Origin: Sarcocystis neurona | Lineage: Eukaryota; Apicomplexa; Conoidasida; Eucoccidiorida; Sarcocystidae | Direction of reading: 5' to 3' | Length of the DNA: 64,000 bases | Assembly: GCA_000727475.1 (NCBI GenBank) | Contig: KL647298.1 | Coordinates: 1,945,863-2,009,862 of the forward strand | Part shown: positions 45,801 to 57,800 of the stretch, piece by piece | Layout of the letters: every line of letters starts with the position of its first letter | How positions within the stretch are numbered: the stretch's first letter is position 1 | The notes under the pieces: model-generated | Database searches by the model: none | What the model was told of the DNA's origin: nothing | What the model saw: only the letters and a program-made list of their open reading frames with translations | Program-made: the position numbers and the translations under genes

Positions 45801-48800
45801 ACTCATATATATATATATATAGCTGCGTCGTGGGGACGGACCCTTGCATATTAGATCCGTATAGATAGATTGTAGCCACGTCTTTACGAGGCGCGCAGCC
45901 GCAGCAGTGCCTTATTCACGTACACGCACATGTATGGAGTGACCTTGTGTGTGTGTAAGTATAGCTGCAGGTAGCCCTACACATATATATACACAAAAGT
46001 GTATGTGTATACGTGTATATGTAGCGCCAGTCGTGAAGACGTGTTGACCTCGCACTGTCTGGTAAACGTATACATATGTATATAGCAACTTTATTCTTCC
46101 ATATATAGCTGCAGGTATACCTGACGTATACGTGTATATGTATATATGCAGCGGCAGCCACGAAAGCGTCTTGACCTCGTGCGGCTTTCTGGTGGGCGGT
46201 GAGCCCCCCTGTTGTCGATCTTCGCGCGACGCAGAGTTCGATTTTTTGCCGCCTGCCCACTTCCTGCGTCGCCCCCGCGTCTCCCCAACAGCACAGAGGC
46301 CGGCCTGTGTGTGTGGTGGCCATACACACACCTACGCATGTGTGTGGATACGTACGCACGTCCGTCTATCTATGGGGATGTATATGCGAGTAGACATTGC
46401 TCGAAGCAATTTGTGTAGGTGTGGCTTGCAGCAGACGCGAGACTCGCGGCAGCCGTCGAAGTTGTCTGGGCGGCCTCGTACGTGGTAACACCTGCTGTGC
46501 TGCGCGACCGGGCACCGCCGGACTGCGACACGGTGTACAGACACCACACCGCCATCAGCAGTTTGCAAGAAGAAGCGAAGACATTTGCTCGTTCCTTTTC
46601 CCAACGTACACTTGTGTGTCCCTATGTATATCTGGGAAGTCGCGTGTGTGCAAAGTGCGTATCTATTGCTGTATGTATACACACATATATATACGTATAC
46701 ATGCACTTGTTTATACATATATATATACATGTATGTATGCCGACGGATAAATCTGCATACGTATCCATCTACATTTGTCAGTGTATTTGTGTATCCGCAT
46801 GTATCTTCGTGTGCGCGTGTGTGTGTGTGTGTGTGTGGGCAGTATCTCTTGCGTAGGTCTGTTGTATGTATGGTTCTGTACATACATATATACGTATCCA
46901 TACACCTATATATATACCTAGATATGTATGTCATGTATGTGTACGTACAGATAGATTTGTGTACATATACATTTACATTCATATATATATTTGAGGAAGC
47001 GATGGCCCGTGGGTTAAGGACGTCCAAGTCGCTTTCCTACCGGTGAGACGCACAGGCATACACAGAGAGTATAAGATGTGTACTGCGTTATATGTACTTG
47101 TGCGTAGACTCACCGCTTGCACGTATATGTCAATACGTAGACATGCGTAGATATAGAGGAACCACCCCTCTGCGTTCCCCGTCGATCTGGTGGGCGTGCA
47201 GGCGGATGTTTGTATGTGTATATGTGTGTATTTGTGGGGTCGGAGTGCTGCTGCTGCAGGAAAAGTTCACCCGTGCTTTGTTCCGCGCGACACGCGGCAA
47301 TGCCTACACTTACCTTCAACCTGCGGACAGCGGGCAGCTGCCTGTGGAACACGCGGTGGGGAACGACAAAAGCGCCACCAGCAGCAGCAGCAGACGCAGC
47401 AGCAGCAGATGCAGCAGCAGCAAACGCAGCAGCAGCAGACGCAACAGCGGCAAGCGCAATAGCAGCTACAAGAGCAGCAGGAACAAGTGCAGCAGCAGCA
47501 AGCGCACGGCAGCGACAGCGACTGTCTGAACCACGGCAGCGGACTAGCGAGAGTCGCGGCAGGGTGGCACGTGCCGCACAAGCAGCAGCAGCCGCAGCAA
47601 CGTCGGCGCAGCGACGTGGCCCTGCCAAGAACGCTACTGCAGGTGGTAGCCGCCGCAGCAGCCCACGACCTTCAAGAGGACACCGGCACAGTAGCAGCAG
47701 AAGAGGAAGCAGCAGCAGGAGCGTCGTCGTCTATAATAGAGGCAGCACGAGTCTTCCCAGCAGCAGGACCATTGACGTCTATAGCAGCGACACGACTCCT
47801 CCCAGCAGCACGGCTCCTCCCAGCACCAACAGCACCATCACGATGGCAGCGTCACCGTATGCCACCAGCAGCTGCGTCCACGGCACCTTTCTTGCATCGA
47901 AACGTAGAGGAAAAGAAGACAGTGGAAGTCACAGCAGCCACCACCTCTACTTGCAGCGTGCGCTTCCCTGTCCCGACGTCGGTGACGCACGTGGCAAGTA
48001 TATGTTACGCGTCGTAGAAGAGACGCAAGAAACGGACTACTACTAGCTAGACACGTCTGCTGCTTCCTACGCGTGTGTATGTGTCTCTCTGTCTTTCACT
48101 GCGTGTCGTTCTCCCCAGGTGAACTTCTGACCTGTCTCGCAGCTGCTGCCTGTCTTTTTTTCCGTTTGTCGGTGTACTTGTGTGTCTCTCGCCCTGTTCC
48201 TGTGTCGCCAGGGGGTCCACTGACGTGTATTGACCCAGGCAAGGATCTTCTCTTGCCCGTTGCTAGGAAGACTGGTTGCAGATCTACGCAGACATGCACG
48301 TACCTGTGCAGAAGTCGCTAAAGTAACACTTCTCCCCTCGTTGAATCTCCTAGGGGATACACACGAGCGACTACCTTGGTCTTCTGACCTGGATATTCAT
48401 GCGTACGTATGTATGTATGTGTGGATGTGCGTGTATCTCTCTCATCCATATATATTCTGTTGTATATATATATGTATATGTGTATGTGTGTATCTCTCTC
48501 ATCGGTCTTGTTACATATATATATATATGACTCTGCCTGTCGTCGGTCTTTCGTTGTACATATATATGTATATATGTATCTGTCTATCTCTCATCGATCT
48601 TCTGTTGTACGTACATATATATATATATATATATGTATGTGTACGTGTGTAGCTTTCTCTCTCATCGGTCTTTGTATATATGTGTATGAATCTGTGTGTC
48701 ACCGGTCTTCTGTTGTACATACAATTACATATATATACGCATATATATATATATATGTATCCCTCTCTCTCTCTCGTCGGTCTTCTCTTGTATATACGTG

Positions 48801-51800
48801 TGTGTGTCTATGTCTCTAATCGGTCTCACGTTGTATGTACATATATATATATGTATATATATATGTGTGTGTATGTGTGTATCTCTGTCTCGGTTTCCGT
48901 CTATCTCTGTTGAATCTCCCTAGGGATACATACACGTGCGACTACCTTGGTCTTCTGATCTGTATATTCATGTGTACGTATGTGTGTATGTGTATGTGTA
49001 CGTGTATGTGTGTATCCCTCTCTCTCTTCCATCTACTGTTGCATATATATATGTGTATGTATGTGCTTTCCTCTCTTTATGTATATTTCTCCGTTTTTGT
49101 TTTTCGCTCCTGTGTGACTTTGAGAGGGCATGCACGAGCTGTGTCTATGTGTGTGTGTCTGCAGAGCACCCTCGAAGGCAAGTCTTTATTCGTGACGTAC
49201 TACCAGGGCGGACGGTCACCGTCTTCTGCTGCTTATGAGAAGGTGATGCGGCTCTGCGCCGCCTTTGGCGTGCACTGCTACAACTGGCCTTCAACGTACG
49301 AGGAGGCATGTCGGCGGCTCGCCGATCTCGAAGTGCAGCTGGCGGACAAGGCGCACGCGCTGCGCGGCTACGAGCAGTACTTTCTCTCCGAAATTGCCGT
49401 CCTGCTGGAGCCGGTGAGTACGGAGGAGGAAGACGAGGAGGAAGAGGAGGACGAGTACTACTCCGAAGCAGCAGGAGCAGCAGCAGCGGGCCGGGCGGGT
49501 GGCGACGGGCGGTTGCTGGCCGCCGTCTCTGAGGAACGAGAAGCCGCAGCCGCGCGCTCGCCCATGCCTACCGCAGCAAACGCAGCAGCCGAGGGGGGGG
49601 GGTTCTTGTGGCGCGGCTGGTGGCCCGGGCGACAGCAACCCGGCAGCCGCCAGATGGGACGAGGAGGAGAAGGAGGAGCAGCGGCAGCGACAGGCGCGGG
49701 CCGTCTTGGTGCGTCCAGCAGCACGTGGAAGAAAAGGAAAAGGCCTAAAAGGCGACCGCTCATTGAAGAGTGGCGACTGTTCTGCGTCAAGGAAAAGGCA
49801 ATCTACGTCGCGCTCAACATGTTCGAAGACAGCGGCGCGACGCTGCGAGCGGAGTGCTGGTTTCCCACCTACCAGGAGGCGAAGCTACGCTTTCTCATCG
49901 CTGAGCAAAGCAGCCGCAGCGTACGCGTTTCCACCGTTCTTCTGCACCTGCGTGAGGTCGCGCAGTGCGAGGCAGCGCTGCAGGCACATGCAGACGCATG
50001 CACCTCACTTCCTACAGATATAAGTTTTACAGAGAGACACGTGGTACCTGACCTCTGCATGTAGACGCCTCTCTTTAGCGGTAATAGTAACCACGTACCT
50101 GAACTTCCGCCTATACGCGTGAACCCAGGTCTGGGGAGAAGAAATGGGGACGTTGCTGTAGGGGGGCATATCTATTAAATGTATATATCTGTGTCTGTGT
50201 ATGTAAAGACAAGATGTAGAGAGATACGTTGCGGTCTCCGCGTGTGGGGCGGGGGACGTGGTGTTCGGACGTTGATAGACGAGAAGCACAGGACCTGCGT
50301 TTTTTCGAGACGACGACTTCTCTGCAGCGAGACAGCAGCAGCAGTTGCAGCAGTGTAGGGACATCGCACACGAAGATGGCACACGGCTGCTGTGTTCTGC
50401 AGACACGAAGAATGCTGCCGTCGGATGTGGTGTGGGGCTCTCTCTGCTTAGCGCCCGTCAAGTCACGAACGTTACAGAGGGTAGCTGACCAAATATCGAG
50501 GAAGTATGCGCTGCATTTTGTTGAAGGCGACAAGAAGGAAAACCACGTTGCTGGCGCTGCGTGCGCGTGTCGCTGTTGAAGCTCGTGCTGCGACACAAGC
50601 GCACACGTGCAAAAGGTGACCCACTGCAGGGGGAGTGACTCACGCAGCTGCCTGGTGAAGTTCTGCGGGTCTGCAAGCCGCTGCTGCAGCCACAGCTCTT
50701 CCTACTGCTGCTGCTGCAGCAACAGCTGCTGGTCCTGCCGCTGTTACTGCAGCGACAGCTGCTGCGCCTGCTGCTGCTACTGCAGCGACAGCTACTGCTT
50801 CTGCTGCTGGTGCCGCCACTACTACTGCTCCTGGTGCGATTACTGCCGCGACAGCTGCTGCACCTGCTGCTGCTGCTGCCGCTCGTTTGTGGGGTCTCGA
50901 GGGAGTGCTGCTGCGGCACGTATAAAGACCGGGGCCGCTGTCTCGCTGCTTTCTGTCTGACGTAGACTCTGCGCGGTGTAGATTTGCTGTGTGATCGAAG
51001 TCGCGATGGCTGGTGGCTGTGCGACGCGTGCTGTCGAAGAAGAACAGGCGTGCCGGAATCAGTGTTTTTGTGTGTGGGGTGACGCAGCATGCCACAGCGT
51101 TTCTGCTGCTGCAGCAGCCGCCATGGGGAGGCAGCTGGAGCAGCGGCGGCGGGGAGGAGGAGCGGGGCTCCGTGGATCTCCGAAGCAGCAGCGCATGCAG
51201 CTACTTCTTCGGGGCAGCAGCGCCGCAGGTGGCGCCCACGTTTTTCCGGCTGCCGCCTTTTCTGCTGCCGTTCCAGCAGCTGGTCGACACCTATGGCATT
51301 CCCCGACACCGCGAGCTTAACCCGGCCGTCTTTGCATGCGTCTTCTTCCCCTTTTTGTTCGGCGTGATGTACGGGGACGTCGGCCACGGCGCGGCGCTCC
51401 TCGCTGCTGCTGGGGCGCTCTTCTCTCTCAATACGAAGACCAGCAGCAAAACGGTCTGGGCGTGGAAGCAGAAGCACGGGGACTCGCTCCGCCCCCTCAT
51501 ATCTGCCAGGTCGTCCCCGCACTCCATTACAGCAGAGAAAACGAAGGAGCTTATGAGCCTTCTGAACAGACGAATCTACAATCCTTGCTTGTCTATTCTA
51601 CGAAGAAAATCATAGGACTCACTGCACCCCTATAATCCCGACCAACTCTTTCCAGCCCCACCCGCTTCTCTCTGGCAACCTACACATGTACCTCCACTTG
51701 AAGAGCGTTTACCCACAGATATATACATATATATATATACACATATGTATATACTTTCGCATATTCGTCTATGATACAAACAACGTATAGATAGATACGT

Positions 51801-54800
51801 ACATATACCTACGGGTCGACGTATTCGTATATAATACGAACAGTATGTATATACACGTACATATCTGCATCGGTCGACACACATACAAAGAGCGCGTGCA
51901 CGTGTACATATATACATATGCACATTTCCACGTGTACGTATGTGGAATGTGTCTGCTGGGTCGTGCGTTGTGTAGTTGTATCAAATTCTTTGGGGGGTTT
52001 ATATCGACGACCTAGTCATGGACGCGTAGCGGGGTGTGCGCTGCTGACTGCTGCCTGCTGCTGGTTTATGAGGGACGTGCGCCTTCTCTTTGTCTACATC
52101 TGCCTGCGGCCCCAGACGAAGCCCGCTCTCTGTGGAAGGGCTGCTGCGAAGGAGCTCAGACGTGTTCTTCTCCTCCCTGCATCTTTTCTCGGGGAAGGGG
52201 TGGAGGGCAGGAGTCGTCGTCTGCGTGGCGACGACGGCTGCCGAACCTACACAGGCGCTCCGGCTCGCTTTCTTTTCTTTGGGGGAATAGACACTCTCGT
52301 TCCGAATTTATCTACAAGTTCAACGAGTGGTTTTTCTGCGTCCTCTTACATATATACGAATTTATAGATGTACAGGTGTGTGTGTGTGTGTGTGCATTCG
52401 TCTGACTGCCACGTGGCTGCTGCTGCTGCTCGTCTCTGCTCTAGACACTCCTGCGCTGCGGCTGCCGCGCTGCTGGAGCAGCTGCTGTTCTCTTACACTG
52501 GAACCCCGGTGCTGGACTGATGCGCTGCAGCTGCTGCTGTGTTATAAGGAGAACGACTTCTCTCCTGAACAGCTGTCTGCGCGTTTTTGTTGGGGACCCT
52601 CACGGCCGCAGCCTCTTCTGCGGCTCCTCTGCCGTTTTGCAGCTTCTCTGTCGCTGCTAGCCTGACTCCACACGTCTTGCTGCTGCAGCGTTCACGCTGC
52701 TTTCTCCTCCCCTGAGCGGTGCGCCGCTGTGGCATGCTGCTGTCCTCTGGGCAAATCGTAGGCGTATCCTCAAGGTTTTCCTTCTTCGCACGTGCGTGAC
52801 CAGAAATATGGAGTGGGCGTGTATTACCTCGTCAGTCAACTGCGTTTGCTGCTATACGATCCTCTGCTGCCCTGCGTGCGCGGCCCAGCGCTTTGCTTCG
52901 TGTGGAAGACGCTGTGCTTCCTCGGCTGCTTCCGCTCTTCCTGCGCCAAATTTTGCTGCAGTTCGTCCTGCGTGTGGTGGCGCCGATACTGCCGCTGTTG
53001 CTGCTGCTGCCCCTTGTCACGCTGGTGTTGCCATTGCGTGCGACTGTGGTGTGGTGCTGCTGCTGCTGCTATCGCTGCTGCTGTTGTCCCTACTGCTGCT
53101 GCTGCTGTCGCTGCTGCTGGTTCTGCCATCGCTGCTGCTGCTGCTTTTGCAGGCACATGCTGTTCCTGATGGGCTTCTTCGCGACGTATGCGGGTTTCAT
53201 CTACAATGAGGTGCTCTCGTTGGGCGTGGACTTCTTCGGTTCTCGTTGGCGGGCCGAGCCGGGGAGTGGAGCTGCGGCTTCTGCTGCCGAGCCGGCAGCC
53301 GCGAGCGTCGGGAGAGCTGCAGCGCTCGGAGAAGAGATGCTGCCCACAGGCAGACGACTCCAAGAGGCAGGCAATGAAGGAGGAACGTTTCACTTTGCTG
53401 CGCGGGGAGATAAACTGCTGCCGGCGTCGCAGGGATTCCCCTACCCCTTCGGCTTTGATCCCGTGTGGAAAGGTGCTACCAACGAGCTGGCCGTCTTCAA
53501 CTCCTTCAAAATGAAATTCGCAGTTATCGTACGTCTTCCACTTTCGCGTCTTCGCATCCCTTCCTTTGTTCAGGGCAGAACATTCTTTTGCCCTTGGCAC
53601 ATACGTATCTATATACACATACGATGAATATATAAAGCAATGCTGACACACGTCTCTGTCTCTAAGTATGAAGCGTACAAAGTCTCGCTACATCATACGA
53701 CATCTATACGTGTGCTCGCTCCTGAACAGATGTGGGGCCCTCCTCCAAGTATATATGCGTGTCTCATACCCTCCTGTACGCGAGCATACAGCCGCAGATT
53801 CCCCCCCGGACGTGTACTTGTCCCTGCAGGCAACACGCCTTATGTGTATATTATTTGCGTGTAGACGCATCCATACCCATATACGTGTGTATATGTATTT
53901 GTGTGGTTGCCTCTTCGTTTGTCTCTTGTTTCATGTATTTATGTTGACTTGTATGCTGTGCGGCTGCGATCAGGTCGGCTTTACGCAGATGCTGCTGGGT
54001 CTGGTGCTGCATGCGCTGAACACCGTCGCCGCAAAGGACTGGGTGACGTTCTTCTGGGGAGCAGTGCCGCAGCTGCTGCTCTTTGTCTCTTTGATCGGCT
54101 ATGTCGTCTTTCTTATCATTTTTAAATGGGTGACCCCTGCAGCAGCGTACAAGAAGCCTTCGCTTATCAACGTTCTCATCGACATGCATATGCAGCCGTC
54201 GCTGTTTGCAGAGCTGCCCCCCGAGCTCCTCATGTTCGACTGTCAGCCGGTCGTCCAGAGAGTAAGCCGACGGCCGCAACGCCAGCAGAAGCAGCAGCGG
54301 CACGTGCAACAGAAGTAGGAAGACGGCAAAATGTCACTTGTGGGACGTTTTAGCTGCTTGCTGGTCTTTGACGCACTTGCGGCGGCGTGTTGTCCCGGCC
54401 CGCAGCGGCTTTCGTCCCGATGACTTGTGCGCGTGTCCTGCTGCAGGGACTGCTGCTGCTGCTGACCGCCTTGTTGCTCCTGCGGCTGCCGGACGAGGCT
54501 TGTTTTACGGTGTAAAAAACGTTGCCTGTTGCGTGTGGTCGTGGGCCACTTGACTGGTATTCTTTTTCTGTGTTGCGGTGGTCGTGAGGCTGCTGCTGGT
54601 GCTGTTTCTGCTGTCGCTGCCGGTGCTGCTGCTGGTGACGCCATTGCCGATCCTCGTGTCTCGCTGCTGCTGCCGACCGACTTGCCGGTGATTTGCGTGC
54701 TGCTGCTGCTGACGCTGGCGAAGCCGCCGATTCTAGATGTCCCTGCTGCTGCTGCCGCCTGTCTGCAGGTGTTGCGCGTCGTCGCATATGCCTCGGTGCC

Positions 54801-57800
54801 TTGTCTTTTGTTGGGGAAGCCGCTGTGGCTGTACTTCAAGCAGCGGCGCAAGAGCGCAGCCGAGTTCCTACAGCCTCGAGAAGGGCAACTGCTGCTGCGA
54901 AGTTTGAGCAGCAGCAGCAGCAGCAGCAGCCCGAGCGACCGCGCCGTGCTGCCGCAGCGGGGGAGGACCGGAGAAAGTGGGCAACAGAACGACGGGGCCA
55001 ACTTCACGCCTGGTTTCGGCGGGGCTGGGGCTGCTGGACGCGGCAGGTGGCAGACAGAAGGACGGGAAGCAGACGCGCCGCCTTTCTTTGATGAAGAAGC
55101 AGCAATGTTCTCAAGCCGACACAGCCTGGAGAGCAGCAGCACGGCGCCAGCAGCAGCATATCCGTCTTGGCTGGCGTCGGGCGGGGGACCTGCTGCAGGG
55201 GGCGGTGCAGGAGGAAAGGGCCGAAGACAGGGAGGAGGCGCAGGAGCGGTGGCCGGAGGCAACAGCAACAGCAGCCGAGTCAAGAAGCGCAGCACACGCC
55301 AGCTGCTGCTCTTTGACGAAGACGCAGCTCGACAGGACTGGACTGGAGTCTCCGAAGAAGTCTGTGAGGTGCAGGAACCGCACGAGGATGGGAAAAAGCC
55401 GCACGAGCAGCTAGGCGAGGTTTTCATACACCAGATGATAGAGACGATCGAATTTGTTCTTGGAACCGTCTCGAACACAGCGAGTTATCTAAGGCTCTGG
55501 GCGCTCTCCCTTGCTCACCAGCAGCTCGCAACGGTCTTCTTCGAGAATACTGTCGGCTGTGCCTTCACGCCTGGCCTCGGGGAACTGCAGATGGTGGTTC
55601 GGGTGAGGAAAACACGTCCCCGTGCCTACTACGCATGCACGTGTACTGGCAATATCTACGTATATATACTCACAAGCACCGCATCGGTGTGCACTCGTGT
55701 GACTTCACACGCATGCTTAGATACGTGGATTTGTGTGTGCAGGCGTACGTACACACGAATTTGCGTGCGGCAGCTACTGCACGTGAATATCGACTCTCCC
55801 TTCTTTCCGTCCTGCGTCTAGAGAGAGCTACGCGTGGATGTGTTCATAGGTGTCCACTACGGCTGCTGAGAGAAAAAGGTGTCCTGAAAAGCAGGGACAT
55901 CACCGCGTTTTGATGTGCAGCAGCTGTCACGACTCTGAGAAGTCGCGGCGGTGTATGTACACCTCGCGTCGACCGCGGCGCAGAGTAGTGAACCAGCCGG
56001 TAGAGGAAGTCCAGAGCAAGCAGATGCAACGAAATCTCGATCGGGTCCGTTTAAAAAAGTTGCAGGCAGGGGGTAGAAGTCGTTTTACGGGGAAGGACTG
56101 TTGAGAGTGCGTGGCAAGACGGGGATGCGCAGTGTACGTACACTCCAAAAGCGGACGTCTTGGAACAAGCGTGCAGCCAACTTCGCAACGGATGCGAGAA
56201 TGTTGCACACGCCGTGTACGTTTTCTAATTTCTAGAAATGTCTATTCATATATGTATATATATGCATGCACACGTGCGTACCTCAGTACATGAATGTGTG
56301 TACGTGTATATAGATGGACGCAGGAGGAGACGCACAGGAGACGCGCAGTTGCCTGTGAATGTGTCGTTTTCCACGCTTACACGGTCCGTCAAGAAGTGGA
56401 TGGAAGTGCGGGGTATTTTGTGGTCGGTACACTCGTCTTTCCCGTCACACAGAAGTTTTATGGGCCTACACAAAGACAGGACGAGAGATTGACAGCAGCA
56501 ACAGAAGGCAAATTCGCTTCGACGACTGAGGAAGTCCAGTCTCATCACGTACGAGGTGACTTGCCCGAACACGTCCACATACGTCTGCGAAGACGTATCT
56601 ATGTAAACGCATGTATACGCATACATCCGTAGAAGGAATCGGTATATCTATGTATAAATATACATACATGTGTGTATATATAGGTGTAGCTATACATACG
56701 AGTAAAAAAAATATATATATATACATATGCATACACGTGTATACACGCGTACTTACGCAGTTGGAGACTGTATACATATGTATATATATATATATATATG
56801 GGTAGCTTTGCGTGCGAGTACGTGTATATATATGTGTGGGGGTACGTACGTGTGGGTACGTCGGTGAGCGTCTTTAGTGTGCGCATGTGTAGGTGTAAAT
56901 TATTTGCATGCATGCGTCGAGTGGGCGTGGGCGCGGCAGGAGATTCGCGTGATTCTCTGCGTCTGTTTTTACGAGCGCAGCTGCTTCTGCTTTTCCCGGT
57001 CTTCGCCCTTATCACCCTCTTCGTCATGCTCTGCATGGACGGGCTCGAGTGCTTCCTCCACGCGCTGCGTCTGCAGTGGTAGGTGCCAATTTTCTCCTTT
57101 TTCCTTCTGTGGTCTTTCGGCTCTGCCACGGGTCGTCTTCCTTTTCTCCTGTCCTCGTCGTCCGCTTCTTCTTGCGTCTGCTGTTGCTGTTCGGGTGATG
57201 CCTTCTCCAGCTGGTCTCCTGGCCCTCCTTCTGCTTCTCCCTCTCTTTCTCTTCTTGTTTTGTCCTGCTGCTGCTGTTGCTGCTGCACTCGTGTTCTTCC
57301 TCTTTCTCTGCCTCTCTCTTGTTCTGGCACCGGCGCACCCCTGGGCCGCTGCTGCTGTTGCAGCTGCTGCTTTTGTGAGAAGGCGTCCTGTGGAAGTGCT
57401 GTTGCTCGTCGGAACTCGTCTTTTGCTGCTGCTGCTGCTGCGGGCTTGCCTCTGCTTCTTCTGTGAGGAAGAAGTGCGCTGCCGAAGTGCTGTTGCTCCT
57501 ATGAGCTCGTCTTTTGCTGCTGCAGCAGAAAAAGCTGCAGCTGCTGCTGCTCTGTTTCCTGTCACCGTGGGCGGTCCCGTGGTCTTCCCTTTGTGTGTCA
57601 GACCAAGCCCCTGCTACACAGTCATATGTCTACCTGTCCTTCAGTTTCCCTCTCTTTCTGTTTCTCTGTATGTGAGGTACAACTCTTCTTTTGAGTCGCC
57701 GGAGCTTCCCAGTGCTCTGAGCAGGACGTTGCTGGCTCGTTCGTTTCTTGTAGTACCGCCACACTGTTTCCCCGGTTTTCTCTTCTTCTGAAAACTTTGC

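Larger units (their letters stand above)
44247..47259 (+). other. Intron 5 of V-ATPase subunit a
   Basis: Donor GATCAG|GTGCGC, acceptor CTGCTGCTGCAG|GAAAAG. This 3-kb intron alternates AT-rich TATA/GTAT simple sequence with GC-rich islands (45420-45720, 46400-46600) that hold short open frames. It carries a (GT)n tract at 46811-46837 and the repeats listed separately. The family alignment needs no exon here. Confidence 0.8.

Noticed and set aside
50458..51522. 354-codon minus-strand frame
   Set aside because: It is antisense to V-ATPase exon 8 and an intronic CTG tract; composition is Ser/Arg/Cys runs and no motif is present.
54243..55478. 411-codon minus-strand frame
   Set aside because: It lies opposite V-ATPase exons 10-11, whose plus reading is clearly conserved ([12 protein letters not shown]).
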